Source: Tomocerus qinae | Taxonomy: Eukaryota > Arthropoda > Collembola > Entomobryomorpha > Tomoceridae | Direction of reading: 5' to 3' | Assembly: GCA_020055645.1 (NCBI GenBank) | Contig: CM034546.1 | Coordinates: 130,965,875-131,029,874 of the forward strand | Length of the DNA stretch: 64,000 nucleotides | In this document: piece after piece, positions 33,853 to 46,389 of the stretch | How the letters are laid out: each line of letters begins with the position of its first letter | Numbering within the stretch: position 1 is the first letter of the stretch | The notes under the pieces: model-generated | What the model saw: only the letters and a program-made list of their open reading frames with translations | Told to the model about the DNA's origin: nothing | The model's database searches: none | Position numbers and translations under genes: made by a program

Positions 33853-36081
33853 AGATATAATTACACGGCAGAGCAAATAATATAAAAATATGTATTTTTA
33901 TGTAGAGTAGACATGTGTAGAGAACACAAATGTACTCATGACAGAAGAAACTATATATTAAAGGCAACTCCAATATTCGTGAAAAGAATAATAAACCTGA
34001 TCTCAGCTGATATGTTGAAGGCTATTAAAGCTGGGCTGCTGCTGATGTGTCTTGAATAAACAGACAATGACTACGGTGGAGTCTGACGTGTAGTAATAAA
34101 TGTGTACACGCTCTTTGCCAGTTTGTTGGAATGAAATAGTATTTAACAACAGTTCAATAAATATGCCAGTATGCCAGTATTAATATTTTCTGACAATGCA
34201 AATGATATAGTATATGTTATCTAATCTTTGCCATATATACTATTATAACATAACTATGTATAAAATGCAGCATTTGTATGCTAAAATAGGCACTGCAGGT
34301 TTACAATGTAATGCATTTGCTGCCTTCTATTATATTTAATCACACACGCAACGCATGATTATACATTATACATTAGCAAGACCACATTTCGTCATATCCC
34401 TGTGATGGGTTCAGTTAACAGCCGAAGTTCAGACGGAAAATCTGAGAGCAATTATACGAACTAATATACTTTTCCACAGGATCAGAAAAACGGCGAAGTC
34501 CAACTTAGGTTGAACACTACTAAAATTAGAGTTTGTGAATGACCATTTTGAGATTGGATTATGCCTTTTGTATTGAGTATACTTAATAGAAAGACAATGT
34601 TCCAACCCTTATGTCTCTTACTGCTTATGTGACCTGTAACTGTGTGAAGCCTGGCTAAATTGTGATGATGTAATATTTTCCGATTAATGAATTTTACCTG
34701 AAGGAATCGAATACGGAAAATGAAGATAAATTCGGACAAATGAAGACGAGTGCGGCCGCTTAAATTCTGTAACTCTTTTGTCGAAAAAGAATCAAAATTT
34801 CATTCAAACAAAAATAGCCTCACGCCGTGATAAGTAAATGTTCTTGAAATTTTCAGAGAAAATAAAATTTGCTTTAGGTTTTGAGGCCACTGACATTTTA
34901 TGGGGCCCTACGCTTGGGAAAATCGGGTCTGGTAGGTTCTGGTAATTATTTAACCAGGGTTTAATATTGTTTTATATTTAACACGCGTATAGGCCCTATT
35001 TCAAGTTTATATTAGAGATAATTTTTTGGATACAATTTTTATATGTTTTCTATAACTGGAGTATGTGTGCTACATACATTATGTCAACTTTCTGTTGGAA
35101 GTCGAAACTACTTTTCGGTAGCTGCACATGTAAATCTTTATACTGTTTATATTCTAAAGTTTTGTTTCAAATACCTCCTTTATTACAAAAGCTATTAAGG
35201 CTACATACAGTTGGAAGAAGATGCCGTAATTAACTACTGAAATATACGAAACCACGAGAGATTGCTTAATTATTGTTGCTTCTCTATCACTAACGCAATG
35301 TTATTCTCCGTTACAATTATTATTATATACTGTCTTTCTTAACGTCATTATATTTTTCTAATCCTGCAGCATGATAAGAATTACCAATTATGTATATGCC
35401 AAGCTGTTTTTTTCTCTTCTAGCTGAACAACAAATCTCCTATTATCATAACCATGAGATACCTCCCAAAATCAAGTTCTTTCCATACCACAGCAGATTTT
35501 AAGCATACCACAACACTTCATAGATGTTACATATTACAATAATATCAACACCTTAACCAAATATTGGAGACAAGTAAATAGTTGAGTTTTTATAAACACA
35601 TCCATCTTGTTATGAACATCAAGTAAGTTACAACGCTGCACAGGATGCAATTATTTTAACTGATAAATAGTTTTTTAGTGATACAAGTTGTACGAAAAAC
35701 GGGAGTATGTTAACCGCTGCTATTTTATTCACAAAGCTAAATATTCCTGTAAACACTTTTTAAATATAACGGTATCTTTATCTTATCAATCTGTGCTGTT
35801 TTTCCTTCGATTTATTACGATTCCAGTCCAAGACGGATTTATCGTTTGTGCTCTCAGATCAATTCATTTTTGTAGAGTTATTTTTTATTGGCCGCAATTA
35901 ACTACTTTTTGTCATCGATTATTATGTTGAATTTCTATTTAGCCTTTTAAGTACCTTATCTAACACCAAGTGTATAAGATTTTGCACAATATGTAAATAT
36001 TATCATCTTCATTAAGGAAATTGACAAACAAAATTCAAAAATTTTGGAGAACGTATGTAGAATATCTGTTTAGATAATATA
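33853..36081. other. Intergenic between two divergent genes; nothing recognised
   Basis: This is the divergent promoter region of the DUF4804-like gene (minus) and the TSP1 gene (plus). Short ORFs only. Confidence 0.5.
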
Positions 36082-38194
36082 ATGAAGACCAACAAGAAAA
36101 GTTTGTGTTGCCTTTTGCTTATTTCCTGGACTCAAATCCCAGAATGTTTCAGTTTTCCAGACAATATTTCAAAAACTGCAGGTAAATTATCACATAATGA
36201 TTGAATTAATGATGTAGTAGTTTTTAATTGTGAAAATAATATTTTTTCAACGATCTTTTTACCGATCAACACATTTAGTAATAAGTATAATATTTAGTAT
36301 TATATAATAACATAGGTTATTTATCTCTATATTAATTAGTAAGTGCTTTTCTTAATCTAGATAATTCCATCACAAAAGTCATTGAAAATTCAGGACCACA
36401 ACAAAATGATACTTCCAATTCTAATGTATCTCAAAGGATATTAAAATATTTGGAGCAAATGTCATCACATTATTCTTCCCTTCAAAATATTTTTGATTTG
36501 CGATACGAATTAGAATATACTGATTTGTACCAGTCACTAAAAAATAGTACTTCCTCAACATTCGAATTTGTAAGTGTATCTTTTCTGTAAAAATGTAAGA
36601 TTTCTCGAAATATTTTTTAAGTCTATATTTAAGTTAAGTTTTTTCGAAAGGATACGATCTGGGCTTCCGTCTTGTGTATCAAGTACAAAGTTGATTGTCC
36701 AGGTATGAAATAAATTGAAAGTATGAAGTATATGATAGAATTAAATACAATTTATGAAAATTATGGATAGTGGAAGCTTCATGGTCAGAATGGACTGACT
36801 GGAGTGAATGTAATGCTCGCTGTGGTGGTGGATTCTCACTTAGGTCAAGGATTTGCTTGAACCAAACTTTTCCATATTTAAATTGTATCGGTTCGCCTGT
36901 GGAATCTCTTCTTTGCAATACGCACACTTGTCCGTCCTCTGCAAAGGAATACTTCGGTTTGTATTCGTTTTCGTAAAAGCAGTTCATTATTATCTTGATT
37001 GGTGCTTCATAAAATAGATTTAAATGGAACAGCTTGGAGTAACTGGTCCTCTTGGAATGGCTGTGATTCCTGTAGCCCACAGAATCCCTCTGGTTTTGAA
37101 AAAAGGAGAAGATGTTGCAAATTACTTAAGGAAGTCAACGGCAATCAGTCTGTTATTCAGGAAGATGAGCAGGTGCTAAAAGATAACAGAGAATGTCATT
37201 CTGAATCAGGCTATTCAAGTGACAGTATGAATATTTGCGATGGACCTGCGACTGAAGTGAGAAATTGTTCACAAACAAAAATCAACAAATTGGATTCCAA
37301 TTACTGTGATGGTAACATAGTCCCATCAGGGAACAAAAAGGCATTTATTTTTTACAAAAAAGCAAAAACGTACTACTTTTTTAAAAAACGCAGTCCGTTT
37401 TACCTTATTTACATAAAAACGTAAAGTGGAAGTCAATGGGCCAAGCTGATACATCAAAAAAGGCAAAAAGGGACAGTTTTTTTACAAACTTACTCCAAAC
37501 TTTTTTATAAAAAGACAAAAAAGGAATGCTTTTTTAAAAACTTACTCCTACCTTTTTTACAAAAAAGGCAAAAAAGGTAAAAAAAGGTCCTTTTTTGTTC
37601 CCTGATTCCCATTCGTCTTGTTACAAGTTAGATAGCAAGTACTAGGGAAGATGAAATGTATTTAATTTCGTCGCAGGAGATCCGTATTGGTCATCTTGGA
37701 GTGAGTGGTCCTCATGCTCAGTGAATTGTGGAAGTGGAAGACGGGTACGTTGGAGAGCTTGTCATCCTGGAAATATTACTACACCTTCACAATGGAGAGG
37801 CTGTCATGGTCTATATTTCCAACAAGCCAATTGCTTTCCACGCCTTTGCCAAGGTATCCGAAATCTCTTAAAATACATCTTGTCACTTACATCATTAATC
37901 ACTCCATAATTTAACATTAATTTTGTAAACTGGTTCATGGATAGAGAATTCATAATATTTTATTATTTTCTTCTTACAGGGAATTCTTCGCTAAAAAATC
38001 CGGATACCGGCTTGAAGAATTATTCCACTATCGTTGTTATTGCTACAATTGTGCGTGTATTATGGAGTATTGGAATTCTAATTTGGGCCACCATTGTTTT
38101 GTGCAAACTAATATGCAAGAAAAAGGTTACTAGTTTACAGGTTCCTGTCGCTGTCAAACATTATCTTAATAATATAACCGGACAGAAAAAATAA
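36082..38194 (+). CDS. Type I membrane protein with three thrombospondin type 1 repeats
   Basis: Seven exons (36082-36181, 36361-36569, 36651-36702, 36771-36956, 37018-37311, 37677-37853, 37980-38194) join in frame to 410 residues. The start gives a signal peptide (MKTNKKSLCCLLLISW). A polar, N-glycosylatable region of about 85 residues follows. Three TSP1-like modules then occupy one exon each: SWSEWTDWSECNARCGGG, WSNWSSWNGCDSCS and WSSWSEWSSCSVNCGSG, with the C-mannosylation-type W-x-x-W pattern. The last exon has a hydrophobic helix (IVRVLWSIGILIWATIVLCKLIC) and a short basic tail with KKK. All TSP1 exons are bounded by phase-1 introns, as in other shuffled extracellular modules. AATAAA signals follow at about 38188 and 38220. 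It is probably a cell-surface adhesion or guidance-type receptor. I cannot assign orthology, because such short three-TSR membrane proteins match no well-known family. Confidence 0.85.
37327..37604. mobile_element. MITE of the CAGGGAACAAAA family in an intron of the TSP1 gene
   Basis: CAGGGAACAAAAAGG at the left and CCTTTTTTGTTCCCTG at the right. Flanks are AGTCCCAT (37319-37326) and ATTCCCAT (37605-37612), a 7-of-8 target site duplication. The insertion lies only 7 bp after the donor of exon 5. Confidence 0.8.
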
Positions 38195-39779
38195 AATTTC
38201 TCTTGGTCTGTATTACTTAGAATAAATTTTATGTTACATTTAAAAAATGTTAAATTTTATTCTATATTAGTTAAAATCATTTAACATAAGCCTACCATAT
38301 TATCGTCCCTTAAGGAACCATTTAGCCTTAATGTACTTTTCGTTTTGCGTATGAAATAGCTTCAATCCAAGATTTGTTTCACGTAGCCCTAGTTCACTTC
38401 ACGGTACCAATATAGTACCGATGCCCTGACTTGGGCTTAGACAGGCAGTATCAATGTATAAGCAAAACAATATTAAAATGTAAAATTGTGGGAATTGTTG
38501 CCAATCTCAGCCGGTTATCCGTCGCCTGAAGATTGTTGAAAATTATGTTAAAATGGAAAGAGTTGCCTGACAGCGTTCTGTCATGCAGAGTGATTGATGA
38601 TGTTTAAAATGGGGATTCTAATGCATTTAAATTGTGTTCTTGCCAATTTATTCTATGAAGTTATTTGGAATTTATTTTTAAATGTAAAAATTACTCGTGT
38701 TAGGGTTGATGACGCTGGTGGAAATTGTCCGGTATCCTGGTAACCTGACAGCGAAGCCGAAAACGCCCAGGTAGGTAAGAAAAAATGGAAAACATAGGGA
38801 AGGAGAAAGGGAAAAAAGGGAAGAGAAAACAAAAAAAGGATAGCACTACTGCCAAAGAGAGAGAAAAGAAAGAGGATAGGCTTCAAGCAATTTTAAACAT
38901 TTTTAATACGTTTTTCCTTTTACAGTTCAAATATTTTCTTTAACTACTTCGTGCATTTTTATTTTTTCCAACGCTTCTAGTAGTTTTCCAAGTAGCAATT
39001 TTTTATCGATTCGGGTTTATTCTTATCAATTTTTCCCTTCTGAATGCAAAAACTTTTAGCGTGTACATAATTATATATTTTTATCCGTAACCCAAAACCG
39101 GGAAAAAATTTTCCCCAAAACTGGGAAGAATTTTGGTGGTATTTTGGACACCTGGAAGAAAACATAATTTCCACCAGTGGTTGTTGATAACCCAATAGTG
39201 ACGCTCTCGATCGTCTCCTAACCAAACCAGTCGTTACAGTACATATTGTGTAACTACTTAATAAATCACTTACATTTTCACATAGATTATAGACTACCTA
39301 ATTAGTTATTCAGCTTCATACGAATATAAACAAAAAATGTATCACATAAAGTATTTTATTGGATATACCAAATAACACTTACCTGGTAAATAATAGATAT
39401 TTACCAACAAATTTAATTCAACACCTATAATTTTAAGACATTATTCTTAACAAATACAAATATGGGCATCTATGTTACCAGTAGCTCCCAGCATGGGGGA
39501 GTCGGTTTTGAAAGACAGACATCCAGCATAATCATGCGTTGAATAAATTGTGAGTATATATTGCGACGATCAGGCACGTATCAAGGAATTTAATCGAGGA
39601 TGGGAGTACTAAGTAAGTAGTAGTTGAAAAATTTAACGATTTTTAGCCTCCTTGCAAAAAAGTAGACATTTTCAGTCATTTTCTCAAATTTAGGGTACGA
39701 TGCGTTCGCCCCCTCACCCCTTTCTATATATACGTATCTTGTGGCGATACCCGTTCAAACGACGAACAGCCAGACTAAA
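38195..39779. other. Intergenic with transposon fragments
   Basis: Bases 38300-38355 (ATCGTCCCTTAAGG and ACTTTTCGTTTTGC blocks) are half of the element complete at 61180-61318. Bases 39571 to about 39745 begin CAGGCACGTATCAAGG and end ATACGTATCTTG, a decayed member of the CAGGCACGTATCC family. No gene seen. Confidence 0.5.
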
Positions 39780-40153
39780 AAACAAAAAACATAAGTAATC
39801 TTTTTGATTTACACTTTTATGTATGGGGATGAAGAAGGAACAATTTACAACGTATTTAAATAATATCTACTTTTTCTGACATCCAGTAATCCTTGTCTAT
39901 TCTCATCACTGAAATATAACCACGTAAAAACTTGTTTGCATGCATGAGAAACAAGAAAGACTGGATTATTGCTATTTTCATCATTTATTTTGCCATGTCT
40001 TTCTGATGCTTCTGATGCATGAGACTGGACAATAAGGGCATGGACATAATTTAGTTAGAATTTTCCATAATCCCTTACTTTAAGCTTTTACTCTTTACTA
40101 GAGAAAATGCGACGTTCATCAAGAAGTATATAAAATATATCGGTTATTGTAAA

Positions 40154-40295
40154 CAAGCACGTATCCAGTAGGGGGCGAGGGCGCAACGCCACCCCCCTAA
40201 ATCTGAGAAAAAGAGAGGATTTCTTTCCAAAAATGGCAAAATTTTTTCATTTTTGGTTGTGTCCCTCCTTGATCAAATTTCTGGATACGTGCCTG
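40154..40295. mobile_element. hAT-like MITE of the CAGGCACGTATCCAG family, with the empty site in the paralogous unit
   Basis: CAAGCACGTATCCAGTAGGG at the left and TTTCTGGATACGTGCCTG at the right. Flanks ATTGTAAA (40146-40153) and ATTGTAAC (40296-40303) form an 8-bp target site duplication (7 of 8). The duplicate unit at about 46850 has a single uninterrupted TTATTGTAACTGAG. Confidence 0.9.
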
Positions 40296-40858
40296 ATTGT
40301 AACTGAATTTTTTATATTGTCTAATTGCATTTCATTTCATTCTCGAATTCTCTTCTACCCATCTCTTGTCCTGCAGGCGTTGCAGGATCGCTAATAAATA
40401 CTCAACAAAGCTTTGCAAAGCTATAACACTGTGATACTGTGTGAGGTATATAGTTTTAAATTTATTTACTTATACCGCTACCTGGATGTTTAGGGTTTAC
40501 TTTTACATCGCATTTTGTATCCATCAGCAGCCAGAAGCCTACCAGTTAAAAATACGTCAAAACTAAATAAGTAAAATTATATATAAATTCAAGTTTGTTA
40601 TCCCCACTAAGGTAAGCAGAAATATTATAAACACGTGTATCAAAACATTTGTTGGCTACTTATTTTGTTAGCGTAGTCAAGATCTGTATTAAAAAGTAAT
40701 TAATATTGTAGATGGATAATGAACTATAAATATTTCTCCACTAGGTGTATTTTTTGAGTGCAGCAATGTGTTTGTAAATGCATATACAAAGTGCGTAAAA
40801 AAAGATACTTTAACTTCCATGTTGTACAAATAGTTTTAATATAATAATTGTTAATTTT

Positions 40859-41327
40859 TTAGCTCGCCTGAAAAAGGCAGCTTATAGAACCGCACAGTCT
40901 TCCGTACGTTCATCCGTTCGTATAAACAATAACTTTAGAATGCATTGTCCGAATTTGACCAAACCCTATAGGCCAGTGACGAACCCTATTCATTTTGGTT
41001 CAAATCGGTCAGTAGGTTACTGAGATACTGCGCGCTCACTTTGTCGCGTTTCCTGATTCACCCCCAAATTGTCAACACCTTCTCCTCTTCTTCTCTCTTC
41101 ACTCCTCTTCTACCAAATTTAAGATTTTACAAGGAAGCAAATTAAACCGGAAAACTATTACCTATTCTGTTGACTTTATTAGTCAGTATTAATGAAATAA
41201 GATTATTGTGATTTCAAAAGTCAAAAATGCTCTAATTTGGTTTTCTATCAACAAACACTGTCTCCACTAATTCTTCTAGCAAATGTGCATTCGGCCTTTT
41301 TTACTAAGGCGAGCTTCTGTTACGGCT
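40859..41327. mobile_element. Inverted-repeat element with AGCTCGCCT ends, decayed interior
   Basis: TAGCTCGCCTGAAAAAGGCAG with TTATAGAACCGCACAG at the left, and ACTAAGGCGAGCTTCTGTTA at the right. A shorter relative lies at 47858-48003 in unit 2, and an end fragment at about 31413. Confidence 0.55.
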
Positions 41328-41921
41328 TGTTGTAGGTTTTTATGTAGTAGATGCTGCATGTTATATTAGTATTTTTCCTGTAGAACTCGTTTTTCAATTG
41401 TAAATCAATTAATTTATGCTTCCATGTATGTAGTCGTCCTCGAAATCTGTTCTATCATCTAGTGATCTATTTTCTATTAATTCCGAACACATGCCGATGA
41501 TTCTATTCAGTTCAGATGCTGCTTATAAATAAGTTAACGTGTGTAGAAGTCCAGTAGTTGGTAGTACTTGGCAACCTGTCAGCTATGTCGAACTCGTAAA
41601 TCGTAAGACGTCAAAATTTAACGCGTATTACAAATAATTTAATTTAAACCTAGGTTTTGAGTTCCACTTTACTGATTCCTTCCCTCGTAACTTTCCCTTT
41701 TCACGCAAAAATTTCAATTAACGTTAGTACTTAGGTATCACTGATTGAAGATAACGACGCAATTATGTCACACATTAGTATTTGGGTAGCATTAGAGTTG
41801 TTTCACCTACCATTTTTTGTGATAGCTTCCTGTTTTCACACAGTGAATCTTTTCAAAGTTTTTAGTGTGAAAAGTGAAACTCTGTTTGACTTGAAAAATG
41901 AAATTATACAATTATCGTGGT

Positions 41922-42072
41922 GAGGCACGTATCCAGAAATTTGAAGAGGGGGGCACCAAACTACATTGGTAACATTTTTGGATTTTTAACCAGTTTTGAC
42001 AAAAATCTCGTCCTTTTCTGGGAATTTAGGAGGATTCGAGCCCCCCCAGCTTCCACTCTGGATACGGGCTTG
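41922..42072. mobile_element. hAT-like MITE of the CAGGCACGTATCCAG family in the GPCR1 flank
   Basis: GAGGCACGTATCCAGAAATT at the left and CTGGATACGGGCTTG at the right. Flanks ATCGTGGT (41914-41921) and GTCGTGGT (42073-42080). The paralogous empty site at about 48335 reads TTGTTGTGGTTACC without the insert. Confidence 0.85.
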
Positions 42073-42224
42073 GTCGTGGTTACCAAACCCATCAGTGGTA
42101 GCTTGCAGGCTAAAAACAATGAACAAATATTGTTTTTAAACAAGGTTTTTATCAAAAACATAGCAGCGTCGCACCACTTTAAGTTGTCCCAATCCCAAAA
42201 TGTCCCAAACAAATAAAAGGATGC

Positions 42225-44570
42225 TATTTAATGGGACATTGAAATAATTTAAAATGTCTCTGAATAATAATTTAAACGGTCATTTTTGAAGGTGTCCCTG
42301 CGAATAATTTAGAAAGTCCCTAAACAAAAATTTAAAATGTCCCTGCATGTAATTTTGTACATACACAAGTTATAGTGTTTATTTCTGGTAAGAGTGTAAA
42401 ACTTTTGGCATTGTTATAGTATATTAATGCAAAATCAAAAAGTAATCAGTGTAATTAAGTATAACTTTAATAAACAGTTGTTTCACATTCCACAAACAAA
42501 ATGTGGCGGTTGGGGTTTTGATATCTCTACTTTAAAAATATAACCTATAATATAAATATTAATTAAAACATATTTTTACCTAAATATCACGGCTCTGATA
42601 ATTGTGTTTGTGCATTGATGCCATTGCAAATCTTTTTAAAATAAAAGGGACATGTACAAGGAGAAAGTTTCCAAGTGTTCATTTAAAGATAGTGTTGTGA
42701 GGAGGCTTCTCACCACCCACTACCACCCTCATTAACATCACACTCTAATATTCTAATTAACCTCCCAATCCCAGTCTCACCCTCTACAACTCCTTATACT
42801 GAAGGAGACTCACTCGCCAGTTGGTCGTGAACCCTCGTCAGTCACAGTATATTCGGTAAATTCATATGATCAAATTTGGTCCATGTGTTGTAACTATCAG
42901 GAGTCAAATATTTTCTTATCATGGCAGTTGAAGAGAGCCGCAATCATCAAAAAAGTAGAGTAAAGAGTCGGCATTATCAGCGTGTGTTCCGTAAATATGT
43001 ACAGACCGGACATATGCAAAATAAAAAACCAAAATTTTGATTTTAAACGAACCTAACCTTAACCTATCTTAAAATAACTTAAATGACCTTTTATTACGAA
43101 CGCCACATTACTTTTCTGAATAGACCTCGCGAACAATGGGATTAAAAGATAAAAAGACAATGAAAGCCCTCGCTCGACTCGGCTCACCGAGGCATATGCG
43201 TACCTATTGAAAGAGTGCACAGTGGGTTTAAGTCATAAGAAAAGTGGACATAACGGCGCAGTGTAATGAGTAAGGAGTAGGGACTAGGAGATGGTTGAAG
43301 AGCATAAATTACACATTGTAAAGTGGCACACAAATAAATAAAGCACAAAACATTCAGAAATTAAACAATTAAAAATTATTTTTTAATCAATATTTTAAAA
43401 AATTATAAAGCGAATTGTTTTTAAAAACGAAAACTCACACAAAAAACATTTTCCCATAAAAGCCAAATTTTTTTGCACGAGTTAGCCGAGAAAATTCGCA
43501 ATTATACGAATTTAATTTTTTTGCACGAGTTAGCCGAGAAAATTCGTATTTTTGCGAAAATGTCGTTTTTAGTGCGAATTGGTGTAAACAATTCGCATTC
43601 ATACGAAAACTTCGTTTTTGTTGCGAATTGGTCTAAACAATTCGCAATTGTACGAAATTTACGCTTTTTGTACGAGTTTGCCGAAACAATTCGTATTTTT
43701 GCAAAATCGTCATTTTAAGTTCGAGTTTGACCAAACAATTCGCATTTATACTAAAACTTCGTTTTATGTGTGAACTGGTCTAAACATCTCACATTTAAAC
43801 GAAATCGTCAATTTTTGTACGAGTTTGTCGAAATATTTGGCTTTTATGGGAAAATGTTTTTTGTGTGAGTTTTCGTTTTTAAAAACAATTCGCTTTATAA
43901 TTTTTTAAAATATTGATTAAAAAATAATTTTTAATTGTTTAATTTCTGAATGTTTTGTGCTTTATTTATTTGTGTGCCACTTTACAATGTGTAATTTATG
44001 CTCTTCAACCATCTCCTAGTCCCTACTCCTTACTCATTACACTGCGCCGTTATGTCCACTTTTCTTATGACTTAAACCCACTGTGCACTCTTTCAATAGG
44101 TACGCATATGCCTCGGTGAGCCGAGTCGAGCGAGGGCTTTCATTGTCTTTTTATCTTTTAATCCCATTGTTCGCGAGGTCTATTCAGAAAAGTAATGTGG
44201 CGTTCGTAATACGTTTATCCGTAACACTTATCCAAAGCAATACTTATTGGATTTATAGGCTAATTGGGAAGCCATCAGTAGATCAGTGAAAATCAGGATC
44301 AGGAAAATCAGTAGAGAGTAGTTAGTTAGTAACTTGTGGAGCGACCGCAAGGAAATGACGAAATGACAGCCCTAGTCATAATGAAAGTTATTCGTCAGAA
44401 AGGTATACTCTCTGTGTTCATTTACCACAATTTACCTTTTCAGTGTTTGCAGGGACATTTTAAATTTTTGTTTAGGGACTTTCTAAATTATTCGCAGGGA
44501 CACCTTCAAAAATGACCGTTTAAATTATTATTCAGGGACATTTTAAATTATTTCAATTACCCATTAAATA
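42225..44570. mobile_element. 2.35-kb inverted-repeat transposon upstream of GPCR1, containing a nested fold-back element
   Basis: Terminal inverted repeats of about 120 bp (42225-42345 and 44450-44570) begin TATTTAATGGG and contain four AATTT-spaced copies of a GTCCCTG-type motif. They differ by only a few bases. No transposase reading frame is visible. The paralogous GPCR2 flank (about 48445-48490) lacks the element. Its inner part is occupied by the element at 43093-44210. Confidence 0.85.
43093..44210. mobile_element. Fold-back element with near-perfect inverted arms of about 378 bp
   Basis: The left arm 43093-43470 and right arm 43833-44210 are reverse complements with no difference I could find by eye. 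Outer ends are ATTACGAACGCCACATTAC. The arms include AGTAAGGAGTAGGGACTAGG and a GAGCCGAGTCGAGCGAGGGC block on the right. The 362-bp loop holds degenerate tandem units rich in CGAATTG-x-TAAACAATTCG. No coding capacity is convincing. Near-identity of the arms suggests a young insertion. Confidence 0.85.
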
Positions 44571-44872
44571 TATTCCCAAATAAAAAGGAAATGAGGGAGG
44601 CGTTATTAGTTCCAAAACGTAAACTAAATTCAACGTTGCTATATAAAAACAAAAGCCAAAATGTACAGACAAACCCAACGTAGATATAAATGGTAAGGGC
44701 GAAATAAAAAAGTGAAGACGTAAAACACAAAACGTAGCTTAAAATGTGAAGTCTATTCTCTATATAATATAGACATCTTTAGGCACAATTTTTATCTATG
44801 ACAAAACAATTATGTGGTATTTTATAGCAGTTTGTATATTTTGCAGATTGATGAGAATTTGAAGAAGGGACG

Positions 44873-46114
44873 ATGTTTGCAGACGACGCAGCGCAAAGAT
44901 TTTTGAACACTTCTTTAGTAGAAGATTGTCAAGCCAGTGAAAATGGGAGCCATATAAATATAACTAAAAAATTTCCGATTGAATTTGCGGAGCCAATGAA
45001 TGGATATATATTTCCAGTTTTGCTTGTGGTGACGATAATTATGAACGGGATTGTCATAATTGTACTTTCAAGGCCGAATATGAGGACGACTACTAATTTG
45101 GTTCTGATGACATTAGCCATTTCAGACACGTTGACAATGTTATTTCTAGCTCCGTGGAATATTTACATGTACACATTCGGTAATCACTACAAGCCAATTA
45201 CAATTTCGGCGTGTTACGCTTACTACGTGATGTATCTCAGGTTTCCAGTTATTTTTCACACAGCGTCAAACTGGTTCACAGTTCTTTTGGCCCTCCAACG
45301 ATACATTTGTGTGAAATATCCTCTGATGGCCAAAAGTTGGATTACATTATCGCGAGTTGTGAAAGCAATTATAGTCATAGCCATTTTATCAGTCGTGTGT
45401 CATATGTCACGATTTTTTGATCGGGATTTCACAACTGTAAAAATTAAATGGGAGGGAAAGTGTTACGAAGTGTGTAACAGAACAGATCCATTTTGGAAGT
45501 CGGAAATTCTCACCAATGGAGTCTACATTAACATTTACTTTTGGTTCGAAATGTTTGTAGTTCAGATAATTCCATGCGCTTTGCTCATCTACTTCACTTG
45601 GGCCTTGACACTCTCTGTGTACGAATCCCAAAGAATACGCTCACAAGTTCTGTCCCGAGATACACCAAATGTGACACTAAATGCTTGTCAGAAAAGTTTT
45701 AATTCAACGACAGTCATGCTCATTGTCGTTGTTTCGGTTTTTCTTTTGGTTGAAATCCCGTTTGCTATCCTCACAATTTTGCACATAATCTCCCAAACAA
45801 TTATAAAATTTCTAAACTATGATGTTTTTAATATTTTCTTTCTTTTTTCCAAATTTTCTATTTATTTAGCTCTCCCAATTAATTTCGTTATATATTGTGG
45901 AATGTCTCAAAAATTTAGGGACACTTTCAAAGAGTTGTTTGGGTTCGGAAAGAAAAGTAATACTTTACAGGTTTCAAATTCTTACTATCGTAATGCAACA
46001 ATTAAGACTTCTACTACTACCATCAATAGCGTAATTGCAGAACAAATGCCAGAAAGAAAACTTTCAAAGATTTCGATTACGGAAAAAGGACAAACAAACA
46101 AAGAACATAGCTAA
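44873..46114 (+). CDS. Class A neuropeptide GPCR, sex peptide receptor / myoinhibitory peptide receptor type (GPCR1)
   Basis: A single uninterrupted exon encodes 413 residues. The amino terminus has sequons at N12, N24 and N29. Seven hydrophobic segments follow: roughly 45-68, 77-102, 118-142, 160-180, 215-245, 275-300 and 312-340. Diagnostic strings are APWNIYMYTFGNHYKP (TM2 and first extracellular loop), HTASNWFTVLLALQRYICV (TM3, QRY in place of DRY), SRFFDRDF and LPINFVIYC (NPxxY equivalent). APW-x-x-YMYTFGNHYKP, HTAS-x-W and RFFDR match my memory of arthropod sex peptide receptors, whose ancestral ligands are myoinhibitory peptides. G-protein signalling at the plasma membrane is expected. 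The start ATG follows a short 5' leader conserved with copy 2. Lack of introns and presence of 5'-flank duplication argue for segmental duplication, with a possible older retrocopy origin. Confidence 0.88.
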   Translation: MFADDAAQRFLNTSLVEDCQASENGSHINITKKFPIEFAEPMNGYIFPVLLVVTIIMNGIVIIVLSRPNMRTTTNLVLMTLAISDTLTMLFLAPWNIYMYTFGNHYKPITISACYAYYVMYLRFPVIFHTASNWFTVLLALQRYICVKYPLMAKSWITLSRVVKAIIVIAILSVVCHMSRFFDRDFTTVKIKWEGKCYEVCNRTDPFWKSEILTNGVYINIYFWFEMFVVQIIPCALLIYFTWALTLSVYESQRIRSQVLSRDTPNVTLNACQKSFNSTTVMLIVVVSVFLLVEIPFAILTILHIISQTIIKFLNYDVFNIFFLFSKFSIYLALPINFVIYCGMSQKFRDTFKELFGFGKKSNTLQVSNSYYRNATIKTSTTTINSVIAEQMPERKLSKISITEKGQTNKEHS

Positions 46115-46389
46115 ACTTTTTGATTTACACTTTAAGTATAAAGGGATGAAGAAAGAAATAGAAATAGGCTCAAATGAAACATTTAGATGTTATTATCTTC
46201 TTTTTCTGATATATTATACAGTAATCCTTTCTTGCCTATTATTCTCATTACTGTAATGCAATGCAACTACGAAAAAACTTGTTTACTTGCAATACGAAAC
46301 AAGATAGACTGGATTGTTGCTCCTTTCATCATTTTATTCTGCTTTGTCTTTGTGATGGTTCAGATGCACGAGACTTGACAATGGGCATA

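Noticed and set aside
43473..43718. 81-residue ORF in the fold-back loop
   Set aside because: It is a translation of degenerate tandem repeats in a non-coding palindromic element.
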